Part shown: positions 1 through 8,135 of the stretch, piece after piece | How positions within the stretch are numbered: position 1 is the stretch's first letter | Layout: every line of letters begins with the position of its first letter | Origin: Lachnospiraceae bacterium | GTDB lineage: Bacteria > Bacillota > Clostridia > Lachnospirales > Lachnospiraceae | DNA: 40,578 nucleotides | Direction of reading: 5' to 3' | Assembly (NCBI GenBank): GCA_022781925.1 | Contig: JALESO010000037.1 | Location: forward strand, 1-40,578 | Translations under genes and position numbers: made by a program | The notes under the pieces: generated by a model | Seen by the model: the letters and a program-made list of their open reading frames with translations, nothing else | The model's database searches: none | What the model was told of the DNA's origin: nothing

Positions 1-1494
1 CGTTCCACGCATCTGGATCAGCGGACCGCCTGTTTTTTCGATATAAGCCTCTGTAATGGTGACAGCACCGATATTGTCATCCTTCGGAATCTCATACATG
101 ATATCCAGCATGAATTCCTCAATGATGGAACGAAGTGCACGTGCTCCCACATTTTTCTCTTTGGCACGTTTTGCAATGGCACGCAGTGCGCCATCGTCAA
201 ACTCCAGTTTTACTTCATCCATGGCCAGTAATTTCTGATACTGCTTGATGATCGCATTTTTCGGCTCTTTCAGAATCTGTACCAGCATATCCTCAGACAA
301 TGCATCCAGTGAAAACAGGATCGGCAGACGACCGATAAACTCCGGGATCATTCCGAATTTGCGGATATCCTCTGTGGTCACCTGACGGAGCAGATTTTCT
401 TCCTTGTCATATTTATCCTTCAGATCTGCCTGGAAACCGATGGAAGCATGCTCATTCAGACGCTCTTTGATGATATCTTCCAGTCCCGGGAACGCACCAC
501 CGCAGATAAATAAAATATTGGATGTATCAATGGTTGTCATCGGAACCATCGCATTTTTGCTGGTGGCACCAATCGGCACTTCCACTTCCGCACCTTCCAG
601 CAGTTTCAGCATTCCCTGCTGTACGGATTCGCCGCTGACATCACGCTGTGTCGCGTTTTTCTTCTTCGCAAGTTTGTCGATCTCATCGATGAATACAATG
701 CCGCGCTCTGCCTTTTCCACATCATTATCTGCGGCGGTCAGAAGCTTTGACAGCACACTCTCGATATCATCACCTATGTAACCGGCCTCAGTCAGAGAGG
801 TCGCATCAGCGATGGCAAGCGGTACATCCAGAAGTTTTGCCAGTGTCTTAACCAGATATGTCTTTCCACAGCCGGTCGGTCCAACCATCAGCATATTGGA
901 TTTCTCGATCTCAACGCCATCTGCATTTGCCTCAGCGCCTGCTGCCACACGTTTGTAATGGTTGTAAACAGCCACAGACATAACCTTTTTCGCATAATCC
1001 TGTCCGACTACATAGTCATCCAGACTTGCTTTGATCTTGTGCGGTGCAGGAATCTTGCGGATATCCAGAACTGGCTCCTCTTTCTTTTTCTCTTTCGGCT
1101 TTTTCTTCTTTACTTTCTGCTGATTGCCAAATGGCAGATCAGACATGTTTACAAACTGGATGTTCGGCATTTTTCCACTGGAGAGCATATCACCGATATT
1201 GATGTCTCCCAGTCCCGGAATACCAGGCATCTGTCCCATTGTGTCAAAAGTTTTCTGCATACAGTCCTGACAGATTGCCATATTCGGAGCCACATGGATC
1301 AGCTTGCCTGCCTTGCTGGCCGGACGTCTGCACATTGCACAGAACTCGTCAAAATCATCCTTTTTCTCATTGTCCTCTGCGTGCTCATCTGTCACTACTT
1401 CACCGGTCTCCACCGGTGTCGTATCTTTTGTTTCTTCTACATCGGATACATCTTTTCCATCTGTATCCACTTCTCTGTAATCGTTATCTATCAT
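1..1494 (-). CDS. clpX: ClpX-type AAA+ unfoldase, C-terminus cut by window edge
   Basis: ATP-dependent unfoldase that would feed substrates to ClpP. The 498 codons visible are already longer than a usual ClpX (about 420 residues). Visible in order: an acidic N-terminal extension of about 50 residues, a zinc finger with two CxxC pairs (CAMC and CQDC), a Lys-rich linker, Walker A (GPTGCGKT), pore loop GYIG, Walker B with FIDEIDK, a sensor segment with RDVSGE and ICGGAF, an SIGF loop matching the ClpP-docking IGF loop, and the C-terminal small AAA domain. The start at 1494 has GGAG eight bases upstream. Oddity: the substrate-recognition RKH loop found in canonical ClpX reads SKN here (553-561). 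It could be a second, specialised ClpX paralogue, or the only ClpX in a lineage with a divergent form. Family assignment is firm; the paralogue status is inference. Confidence 0.92.
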   Translation of the reverse strand, partial: MIDNDYREVDTDGKDVSDVEETKDTTPVETGEVVTDEHAEDNEKKDDFDEFCAMCRRPASKAGKLIHVAPNMAICQDCMQKTFDTMGQMPGIPGLGDINIGDMLSSGKMPNIQFVNMSDLPFGNQQKVKKKKPKEKKKEEPVLDIRKIPAPHKIKASLDDYVVGQDYAKKVMSVAVYNHYKRVAAGAEANADGVEIEKSNMLMVGPTGCGKTYLVKTLAKLLDVPLAIADATSLTEAGYIGDDIESVLSKLLTAADNDVEKAERGIVFIDEIDKLAKKKNATQRDVSGESVQQGMLKLLEGAEVEVPIGATSKNAMVPMTTIDTSNILFICGGAFPGLEDIIKERLNEHASIGFQADLKDKYDKEENLLRQVTTEDIRKFGMIPEFIGRLPILFSLDALSEDMLVQILKEPKNAIIKQYQKLLAMDEVKLEFDDGALRAIAKRAKEKNVGARALRSIIEEFMLDIMYEIPKDDNIGAVTITEAYIEKTGGPLIQMRGT

Positions 1495-1597
1495 AAAAAA
1501 TTCTCCATTCGTCTTTCATGTACGCTCGGAATCTTTCTAAACAACTCATTCCGATCCTACATTTTATTTTCCTCAAAAATGCCGTTGAGACTTTTTT

Positions 1598-1627
1598 ATC
1601 TTACCATAGATTGACGGCTATTTTCAA
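1598..1627 (-). promoter_or_regulatory. Promoter for the ClpX gene
   Basis: On the minus strand TTGAAA (1622-1627) and TAAGAT (1598-1603) are separated by 18 bases, giving a leader of roughly 100 nt before the clpX start. It lies just downstream of the ATPase gene end, so clpX probably has its own transcription start. Confidence 0.5.
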
Positions 1628-1647
1628 CTATACTTCCCTCATTTAAT

Positions 1648-1664
1648 AAAAGCTTTATGCTTTT
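1648..1664 (-). terminator. Short hairpin right after the ATPase stop codon
   Basis: The arms AAAAGC and GCTTTT flank a five-base loop directly after the stop codon of the ATPase gene, followed by an AT-rich stretch. The stem is short, so this is a weak terminator at best. Confidence 0.35.
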
Positions 1665-3473
1665 CTATAACCCCTTCAGGTATTTTTCTACATTCCGATA
1701 CTCAATTCCATTATCTAATGCTGTTTCTTTTCCACGATATAAGACACAACGTTTTTTTATACTGCCGAATCTTTTTTCTGTCTGCTGCAATTTTTCCTCA
1801 TCCACCAGATACCGCATTTGTGCTGGAACGATCTGATCACTGTGTTTTATTTCATAACATTCACAATTATTTTCTTTTGCATCATAAATTACCATGTCAT
1901 ACTCGCCAACAGCAAATGTCAGTTTGAACACTCTTTTTTGCTTCTTTGCCGATTTATAAGTTTCCAGCAAAACAATTTCTTCCATCATTCGTCCACGTAC
2001 TTCTTCTAAAATACGCTCAGAAACCATATTTTTTTCGTATTCACTTAACGACGCAAAAAGTTCATCTTTAGTAAGTGCATGCACAAGTGCCTGGGCCTGG
2101 CAATACCGCATTCCAGGTTGTGTGAAAATAATATTTTCCAGCGGTTCTGCACCCGGAACAATTGTCTCTTCCGGAATATCCACAATCAGATCCAGTGCTT
2201 TCAGATATTCTTTGATTTCCTCCACATGTACATTAGTGATACCAACAGACTGCTCTTCTTTATTCCGAATATCCAACAAACTCATCAAGCGTTTTGTCAC
2301 CGCTTCCGTATCAATTTTGTCTAAAATATCACTGCGCCGATCAGGATTTCGGTCTTTTCTTAGCACATCTGCCGCTGAACCAAAATCATGTGATTTGAAT
2401 TTGCTGAGCAGAATCCGAAGCAAAAAACGGTGGTTCATATCTTCAATAATTCGATTAATCGCTCCTGTCAATTCACCTGCCTCATACAGTGACTGTAAAT
2501 GTCGGAAATATTCTCCATCCTGACAGCAATTTAAGGAATGCTGAATATTTTTGCAGATAGCGGTATCAATATATCTTCTGGTAGACTCATCATCACGAAA
2601 TAATGCATCTTCTGCATTCACATCGTCATCATCAAATGCCAATTCTCCTGCCCGCAGCGTTCCTCCATAGCGGATATATTCATCAATACTGTCAATTCCA
2701 AGCAGACGGCTGTGTTCCCTGAATGGAATAAATGTCGTATGAATGGTAATGGCACGATCATATAATTCCTGATGCAGTGCAAACCAGAACCCCAGTGAAT
2801 CCGTACCAGACAAAACGATTTTCATTCCCTGAACCGCATAAACATCCGAAAACAATGCTGCCGAATCAATAAAATCCGACATCAGCGTTACTTCATCAAT
2901 AAATACATTCTCATATCCCTGTTCCAGAAGTTTTTCCAGATCCCGGTTCATAGAAGCCATCGTATCTGTTGCCTTCGCTTTGATATATGCTGTTTTGGAT
3001 GCCTGTTCTGATGTCATTTTCAAAACAGCCTGACGAAGCATTGTCGTTTTTCCGGTTCGACGTAAGCCAAAAACAAGACACACCCGATCCGTTTCATCAC
3101 TTTCCAAAAACTGCTGCAATTGTTTAAAACAATCACGTTCCTGCCAGTTTTTCACACCTTTTGTCATTGCAAGAAGGCGCTGACCAGTCACAACAGAAGT
3201 TTCAAATTTTATTTCTTCCACTGCCGGTGCCGGTTCGCTGCTATAAAAATCTTTCAATTCACGCAGTTCTTCCTGTAATTGTTTCCGACGCTCTACCCCG
3301 GCAAAAATCTGCTCCCGTTCTTTCACTTTTATATATTTACTTTTACTTTTTCCGTTTTCTGTCCATTGCAAATAAGGCTGCTGTTTTCCGTTTATTTTTT
3401 TGATGTTTATGGTGCCCTGTGGCAAAACGGCGATTTCCCGTTCCAATTCTTTTATTCGCTTATAAATGTCCAT
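1665..3473 (-). CDS. AAA ATPase with C-terminal nuclease-like domain
   Basis: A 602-residue ATP-binding protein of the archaeal-ATPase/DUF4143-like class often found as orphan accessory genes; the cellular role is unknown. Visible: an N-terminal coiled-coil-like segment (about residues 1-75), Walker A GLRRTGKTT (about 150), Walker B-like NVFIDEV, a sensor-like LSGTDS, a helical middle, and a C-terminal region with GEYDMVIYD followed by CYEIKHS. The latter pair resembles a PD-(D/E)xK nuclease core. Start choice: an in-frame ATG at 3512 would lie upstream of the -10 box, so it cannot be on the transcript. The ATG at 3473 has GGGGTGA just upstream. It could be a toxin-like, defence-related or mobile-element-related gene; nothing beside it decides. 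Confidence 0.8.
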   Translation of the reverse strand: MDIYKRIKELEREIAVLPQGTINIKKINGKQQPYLQWTENGKSKSKYIKVKEREQIFAGVERRKQLQEELRELKDFYSSEPAPAVEEIKFETSVVTGQRLLAMTKGVKNWQERDCFKQLQQFLESDETDRVCLVFGLRRTGKTTMLRQAVLKMTSEQASKTAYIKAKATDTMASMNRDLEKLLEQGYENVFIDEVTLMSDFIDSAALFSDVYAVQGMKIVLSGTDSLGFWFALHQELYDRAITIHTTFIPFREHSRLLGIDSIDEYIRYGGTLRAGELAFDDDDVNAEDALFRDDESTRRYIDTAICKNIQHSLNCCQDGEYFRHLQSLYEAGELTGAINRIIEDMNHRFLLRILLSKFKSHDFGSAADVLRKDRNPDRRSDILDKIDTEAVTKRLMSLLDIRNKEEQSVGITNVHVEEIKEYLKALDLIVDIPEETIVPGAEPLENIIFTQPGMRYCQAQALVHALTKDELFASLSEYEKNMVSERILEEVRGRMMEEIVLLETYKSAKKQKRVFKLTFAVGEYDMVIYDAKENNCECYEIKHSDQIVPAQMRYLVDEEKLQQTEKRFGSIKKRCVLYRGKETALDNGIEYRNVEKYLKGL

Positions 3474-3492
3474 GCAATCACCCCGTTTCCTA

Positions 3493-3538
3493 CATAACCC
3501 ATTATAACCCATTTTTTATTTTCTATCAATGGGTTATG
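3493..3538 (-). promoter_or_regulatory. Promoter embedded in TAACCCAT repeats
   Basis: On the minus strand TTGATA (3524-3529) and TATAAT (3501-3506) are spaced 17 bases apart. The promoter is overlaid by three copies of one motif. In plus-strand terms, CATAACCCAT is at 3493-3502, TATAACCCAT at 3503-3512, and the inverted copy ATGGGTTATG at 3529-3538. Copies cover both promoter boxes, so a repressor binding them would block transcription. The regulator is not identified; autoregulation by the ATPase gene or an unlinked regulator are both possible. Confidence 0.65.
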
Positions 3539-3583
3539 TTTTTGTTTCGGGTAATTGTGTGGTTTTAAATTTTAGTTAGCGAA

Positions 3584-3653
3584 GGCGCCAGGCATCAATC
3601 TTGCCTCTGCAGCTAACAATCGCTTGCCGAGGAAAGATTGCCTGCCTGGCGCC
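3584..3653 (+). repeat. Hairpin repeat, copy A
   Basis: A near-perfect hairpin with outer arms GGCGCCAGGCA/TGCCTGGCGCC, then CAATCTT/AAGATTG and CCTC/GAGG, and apical loop GCTAACAATCGCT (3612-3624). The same loop, with one base changed, tops an unrelated stem at 17308-17369. It has no T-run, so it is not an obvious terminator. The flanks add weaker TTAGC/GCTAA pairing. Confidence 0.7.
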
Positions 3654-3944
3654 ATTTACGTTTTGCTAATTACAAAACCCCACTGCTTACCCTCACATCA
3701 TGCCACGCATGCATATCATATATTGAAACAATGAACACTATGTTGCATGCGCAATTTACAATTAGATATCTTATTACATCCTTTACCGTATAATCTTTGT
3801 CCTTTTTCAGTGTAAATCTGCGTGCACGACATAACTTTAATTTCATCATAAATGTGGATGTGTATGCGGCACGCAGTGCAGGGTGGCACAAAAATTTACT
3901 AAATTCACGAACTGAATACATTGCTGTCGCACTACGTAAACAGC

Positions 3945-3982
3945 GGGCTCAGAGCAAATTTTTCCTGACAAGCGATTGCTCG
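3945..3982 (-). repeat. Degenerate third relative of the hairpin repeat
   Basis: Read on the minus strand, this contains AGCAATCGCTTGTCAGG followed by an A-rich stretch and CTCTG. It aligns with the loop and right arm of the copy at 17308-17369. The left arm does not pair, so this looks like a decayed copy. Confidence 0.4.
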
Positions 3983-4043
3983 ATGGGCGGCAGATATAGC
4001 CTTCTTTGCTGGTGCTTAAATAATATTTCCAATACAGTTTGAG

Positions 4044-4092
4044 AAAAACATCCTCGATGCAAGGCGTCTCAGCCTGCATGAGGATGTTTTTT
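4044..4092 (-). terminator. Terminator of the aspS-gat operon
   Basis: Hairpin AAAAACATCCTC...GAGGATGTTTTTT with an inner ATGCA/TGCAT and GGC/GCC stem. T-runs occur in both directions, so it could serve either strand. It lies about 55 bases beyond the gatB stop. Confidence 0.8.
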
Positions 4093-4147
4093 CAAACGTA
4101 TTCAATAACTTATAGAGCGCCAGCCACACGATCTAAAATGCCGCCCC

Positions 4148-5581
4148 CTAAGCAAGAAGTTCCTGCAATATTGCATTCACCATCACCGGATTTGCCTTTC
4201 CTTTCATCGCTTTCATGGTCTGGCCAACAAGGAATCCCATGGCTTTCTTCTTACCATTATGGTAATCCTCCACGGACTGTGGATTTTCTGCAATGACTTT
4301 CTCAATGGTCTCTCTCAGAGCGCCCTCGTCATTGACCACCTTCAGTCCTTTTTCTTCGACGTATTTCTCCGGATCGATGTCTGATTTAAACATCTCCTCG
4401 AATACTTCTTTTGCCACGGAACCATTGATGGTGCCAGCATCTACCAGTTCGATCAGGGCAGCCAGATGCTCCGGTGCAAAACAGATTTCCTCTGCTTCCA
4501 TGCTGTTCTCTTTTAACAGACGCATGGTTTCACCCATAAGCCAGTTGGATACTTTTTTCGGCTTGCCACAGATTTTGGTGGTCTCCTCAAACAGATCGGC
4601 CATATGCTTGGTTCCGGTGATGATCTCTGCATCGTAATCCGGAATGTCGTACTCTCTGTGGTAACGCTCCAGTTTCTGCGGACGCAGTTCCGGCTGACGG
4701 CTGCGGATCTCGTTGATCCACTCCTCGGAAATGACGATGGGTGCCAGATCCGGTTCCGGGAAGTAACGGTAATCCTGCGCATCCTCTTTGGAACGCATTG
4801 CATGAGAAGATTCTTTGTTGTCATCCCAGCGACGGGTTTCCTGCACAACTTTTCTTCCCATCTCAAGAAGTTCGATCTGACGTTCCCTCTCACCCTCGAT
4901 GGCATGTGCGATGGCCTTGAAGGAGTTCAGGTTTTTCATCTCGGTACGGGTTCCGAACTTCGTTGAACCAACCTCACGAACAGACAGGTTGACATCGGCA
5001 CGCATGGAACCTTCGTTTAATTTACAGTCGGATGCCCCAAGATACTGAATGGTCTGGCGCAGTGTCTCCAGATAAGCGATCACCTCGTCTGCGGAACGCA
5101 TGTCCGGCTCAGATACGATCTCGATCAGCGGCACACCGGAACGGTTGTAATCCACGATGGAGACGTCCTCCCACTCGTCATGCACCAGTTTACCGGCATC
5201 TTCCTCCATATGGATCTCATGGATGCGCACCTGCTTTTTTCCCGCCGGTGTATCAATCTCCACATAGCCGTTGCGGCAGATCGGCAGATACAGCTGTGAG
5301 ATCTGGTAGTTCTGTGGGTTATCCGGGTAAAAATAGTTTTTCCGGTCAAATTTACTGTATCGGGTAATGCTGCAGTTTGTAGCCAGACCGACTGCCATGG
5401 CATATTCCACCACCTGTTTGTTCAACACCGGAAGGGAACCCGGCATACCGGTACAAACCGGGCAGGTGTGTGTGTTTGGTTTTCCTCCGAACTCTGTGGA
5501 ACAGGAACAGAAGATCTTTGTTTTGGTTGCAAGCTCTACGTGCACTTCCAGTCCGATGACTGTTTCATAATTCTTACTCAT
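4148..5581 (-). CDS. gatB: Asp-tRNA(Asn)/Glu-tRNA(Gln) amidotransferase subunit B
   Basis: GatB binds mischarged tRNA and carries out the kinase/transamidation step of the GatCAB complex, turning Asp-tRNA(Asn) into Asn-tRNA(Asn) and/or Glu-tRNA(Gln) into Gln-tRNA(Gln). The 477-residue length is normal. Visible: the N-terminal VIGLEVHVEL signature, the zinc-ligand cysteines (CSC and CPVC) around residues 25-45, NYFYPDNPQNYQISQ, and the C-terminal GatB/YqeY helical domain ending in GFLVGQTMKAMKGKANP. AAGGAGGA lies six bases before the ATG. It follows gatA by 15 bases and is the last gene of the operon. Confidence 0.97.
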   Translation of the reverse strand: MSKNYETVIGLEVHVELATKTKIFCSCSTEFGGKPNTHTCPVCTGMPGSLPVLNKQVVEYAMAVGLATNCSITRYSKFDRKNYFYPDNPQNYQISQLYLPICRNGYVEIDTPAGKKQVRIHEIHMEEDAGKLVHDEWEDVSIVDYNRSGVPLIEIVSEPDMRSADEVIAYLETLRQTIQYLGASDCKLNEGSMRADVNLSVREVGSTKFGTRTEMKNLNSFKAIAHAIEGERERQIELLEMGRKVVQETRRWDDNKESSHAMRSKEDAQDYRYFPEPDLAPIVISEEWINEIRSRQPELRPQKLERYHREYDIPDYDAEIITGTKHMADLFEETTKICGKPKKVSNWLMGETMRLLKENSMEAEEICFAPEHLAALIELVDAGTINGSVAKEVFEEMFKSDIDPEKYVEEKGLKVVNDEGALRETIEKVIAENPQSVEDYHNGKKKAMGFLVGQTMKAMKGKANPVMVNAILQELLA

Positions 5582-5596
5582 CTCTTCTCCTCCTTC

Positions 5597-7060
5597 CTAC
5601 GCCTGGCTCAGCGGACTGTGCTGATATGGACGCGTCTGCTCAAAACTGTATGCTGCCTGAATGATCTTTTTCTCCTGGAAACAGTCTCCGATCAGCTGTA
5701 AACCGATCGGCAGTCCCTGACTGTCCGTGCCACACGGAAGGGAAATGCCCGGAAGTCCCCCCAGGTTGACGGAGATCGTGTAAATATCGCCCAGATACAT
5801 GCTGATCGGATCCTGCAGGCTCTCGCCAAGCTTTGGTGCCGTGGTCGGTGCTGCCGGTCCGAGGATCATGTCATATTTTGCAAATGCATCGTCAAAGGCT
5901 TTTTTGATCAGCGCTTTGACACGCAGTGCTTTCAGATAATAAGCGTCATAATATCCGGAACTTAAGACGAAAGAACCAAGCATGATTCTTCGTTTTACCT
6001 CAGGTCCAAATCCTTCGGAACGTGATTTTTTATACATGTTATGAAGACCTTCGTATTCTTTGGTACGATAGCCGTATTTCACGCCATCAAAACGTGCCAG
6101 ATTGGAGCTTGCTTCTGCGCAGGCGATAACGTAGTATGCCGGGATCGCATATTTTACAAGACCAAGGTCAAATTCTTCCACGATGGCACCTTTTTCTTCC
6201 AGTACCTTTGCTGCGGCCAGCACAGCATCCTTTACTTCCGGATTTAAACCTTCTCCGAAATAATCTTTCGGGATACCGATGCGCATGCCTTTGACATCGT
6301 CCACCAGTGCAGAAGTAAAATCCGTATTTTCTCTTTTTACGGAAGTAGAATCCTTTTTATCATAAGATGTGATTGCTTCCAGGATCGTTGCACAGTCCGT
6401 CACATCTTTTGCCACCGGTCCGATTTGATCCAGTGATGAACCATAGGCGATCAGTCCGTAACGTGAGACCGTTCCGTAAGTCGGTTTGATACCGGTTACG
6501 CCGCAGAAAGAACTCGGCTGACGTATCGATCCACCGGTGTCAGAACCAAGGGCAAAGGAACACTCCTCTGCTGCCACGGCTGCGCAGGAACCGCCGGAAG
6601 ATCCACCCGGAACATGCTCTGTATTCCACGGATTTTTTGTCTCACCGTAAGCGGAAGTCTCTGTGGTACTTCCCATGGCAAACTCATCCATATTTGTCTT
6701 TCCGATAATGACCGCTCCGGCTTCCTCCAGTTTTTTCACTGCTTCTGCCGTATAGGTCGGTATAAAATTATATAAAATTTTTGAGGAACAGGTGGTCAGA
6801 AGGCCTTCGGTACACATATTATCCTTGATTGCCACCGGAACGCCTGCCAGCGGACCCGTCAGCTCTCCGGCATCGATTTTTGCCTGCACTTCCTTTGCAC
6901 GGGCAAGGGCGCCCTCTTCATCTACCGTCACAAAACTGTGCACCTGTTCTTCTTTTGCGTGTACCGCATCCAGCGCTTCCCGAACGGCAGCTTCCACGGT
7001 CACTTCTTTTGCTTTTATCTTTTTTCCCAGCTCTACTGCTGTCAAACTCATCAAACTCAT
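5597..7060 (-). CDS. gatA: Asp-tRNA(Asn)/Glu-tRNA(Gln) amidotransferase subunit A
   Basis: Amidase-signature glutaminase subunit that releases ammonia from Gln and channels it to GatB. At 487 residues it is normal length. The catalytic Lys sits in VAIKDN, and the Ser-cisSer-Lys triad elements are in the Gly/Ser-rich GGSSGGSCAAVAA and GSDTGGSIRQPSSFCG. Start choice: CGGAGGAC is only two bases before an upstream ATG at 7066 but eight bases before the ATG at 7060, so 7060 is preferred. It begins 17 bases after the end of the GNAT-GatC gene. Confidence 0.97.
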   Translation of the reverse strand: MSLMSLTAVELGKKIKAKEVTVEAAVREALDAVHAKEEQVHSFVTVDEEGALARAKEVQAKIDAGELTGPLAGVPVAIKDNMCTEGLLTTCSSKILYNFIPTYTAEAVKKLEEAGAVIIGKTNMDEFAMGSTTETSAYGETKNPWNTEHVPGGSSGGSCAAVAAEECSFALGSDTGGSIRQPSSFCGVTGIKPTYGTVSRYGLIAYGSSLDQIGPVAKDVTDCATILEAITSYDKKDSTSVKRENTDFTSALVDDVKGMRIGIPKDYFGEGLNPEVKDAVLAAAKVLEEKGAIVEEFDLGLVKYAIPAYYVIACAEASSNLARFDGVKYGYRTKEYEGLHNMYKKSRSEGFGPEVKRRIMLGSFVLSSGYYDAYYLKALRVKALIKKAFDDAFAKYDMILGPAAPTTAPKLGESLQDPISMYLGDIYTISVNLGGLPGISLPCGTDSQGLPIGLQLIGDCFQEKKIIQAAYSFEQTRPYQHSPLSQA

Positions 7061-7077
7061 TTCCATGTCCTCCGTTC

Positions 7078-7995
7078 TTATTCGCCGATTGTCTTCGGTA
7101 CTTTGAATCCGCCGTCTTTCTGCTCCGGAGCATTCTTCAGTGTCGCTTCACTGCCGTCTCCGTTTGTCACAACATCCTCGCGGAATACATTTTCAATCGG
7201 GAATACATGGGACATCGGCTCGATGCCTGTGGTGTCAAGCTCGTTCAAGAGATCGATGTAATCCAGCATATCTTCCATATCTTTTTTCGCTGCTTCTGCT
7301 TCTTCCGGGCTTAACTCCAGTTTTGCCAGAATGCCAACATACTCCATGGTGTCATCGGAAATGACATTTTTCATGGTTCCGTCCTCTGCCATCACTTTTG
7401 TGACAGATGCACCGCTGGTCTGCTCCTCTTCTTCCGGCACTTCCTCCAGTGCCACATGACTGATTTTTGCATAAACAGCAGAATCCACGATGCCCTGATT
7501 GTTTTTTGCGGACTGGCGCAGGGTTCCTTCGTAATCCATGCCTGCTTTTTTCATCACTTCACCGGAATTTGGATTTGCCACATCATGCTGTGCCCAGACA
7601 CGACCGGCTCCAACCTCTGCCATCAGAAAATGGATGACAGCCTCCAAAGCCTCCGTGGTGTAACCCTGATGCCACCAGGATTTTCCGATGCAATAACCAA
7701 TTTCTGCACTCTGAACATCTTCATCCAGCGATACCACGCTGATACTTCCGATGGGCTGCTCGATGTCATTTAATTCAATCGCCCACTGATAAAACTCATT
7801 TTTGCTGTAATCTTCTTCCCACTGCTGCAGAATCTCTGTGGTCTTCTCCACACTTTTGTGTGGCGGCCAGGTCAGATATTTTGTTACTTCCGGATCGCTC
7901 GCCCAGTTGTAATACATATTTTCTGCATCTTCTATTGTAAAACGCCGTAACGTCAGGCGTTCTGTTGCTATGGTCTGTGTTCCTGTATGTCTCAC
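7078..7995 (-). CDS. gatC: Fusion protein: GNAT acetyltransferase + GatC
   Basis: A single 305-residue frame joins two proteins normally separate. Residues 1 to about 175 form a RimJ/RimL-type GNAT N-acetyltransferase (TERLTLRRF start, [17 protein letters not shown] acetyl-CoA loop, [14 protein letters not shown]). A Glu-rich linker (EEVPEEEEQ) follows, and residues 208-305 are a complete GatC ([31 protein letters not shown]). GatC stabilises the GatA-GatB interface. The start is taken as GTG 7995, nine bases after AGGAGG; an upstream in-frame ATG at 8025 overlaps that Shine-Dalgarno. The GatC part has its own ATG at 7374, with GAGGA seven bases upstream, so free GatC may also be made. The GNAT substrate is unknown. 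Confidence 0.93.
   Translation of the reverse strand: MRHTGTQTIATERLTLRRFTIEDAENMYYNWASDPEVTKYLTWPPHKSVEKTTEILQQWEEDYSKNEFYQWAIELNDIEQPIGSISVVSLDEDVQSAEIGYCIGKSWWHQGYTTEALEAVIHFLMAEVGAGRVWAQHDVANPNSGEVMKKAGMDYEGTLRQSAKNNQGIVDSAVYAKISHVALEEVPEEEEQTSGASVTKVMAEDGTMKNVISDDTMEYVGILAKLELSPEEAEAAKKDMEDMLDYIDLLNELDTTGIEPMSHVFPIENVFREDVVTNGDGSEATLKNAPEQKDGGFKVPKTIGE
7372..7388 (-). promoter_or_regulatory. Possible internal ribosome binding site for free GatC
   Basis: Inside the fusion frame, AGAGGA stands seven bases before an in-frame ATG at 7374, exactly where the GatC domain starts (MKNVISDD). It could give a 98-residue stand-alone GatC alongside the fusion, or be a relic of the ancestral gatC start. 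Confidence 0.4.
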
Positions 7996-8135
7996 GTTTT
8001 TTCTCCTCCTACATCTGAATCGCATTCTGTAACGATTCCCGGTTCTGTTGCAAATTCGCCTTTTCCAACATCCAAGAATATCCTTGCTACTTACTCATCA
8101 ACACCCATTGCAGCAAAAAACTCTCGGCTGATATG

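Larger units (their letters stand above)
3514..4147. other. Gene-free stretch between the ATPase gene and gatB
   Basis: About 630 bases without a convincing gene. It holds one long hairpin repeat (3584-3653), a degenerate relative on the other strand (3945-3982) and the gatB terminator. Short open frames on both strands here lack ribosome binding sites and recognisable motifs. The stretch could be decayed gene material, but I cannot name a source. Confidence 0.5.

Noticed and set aside
3670-4079. Three open frames of about 80 codons in the gene-free region
   Set aside because: No Shine-Dalgarno, no recognisable motif, they overlap each other on both strands, and one covers the degenerate hairpin repeat.
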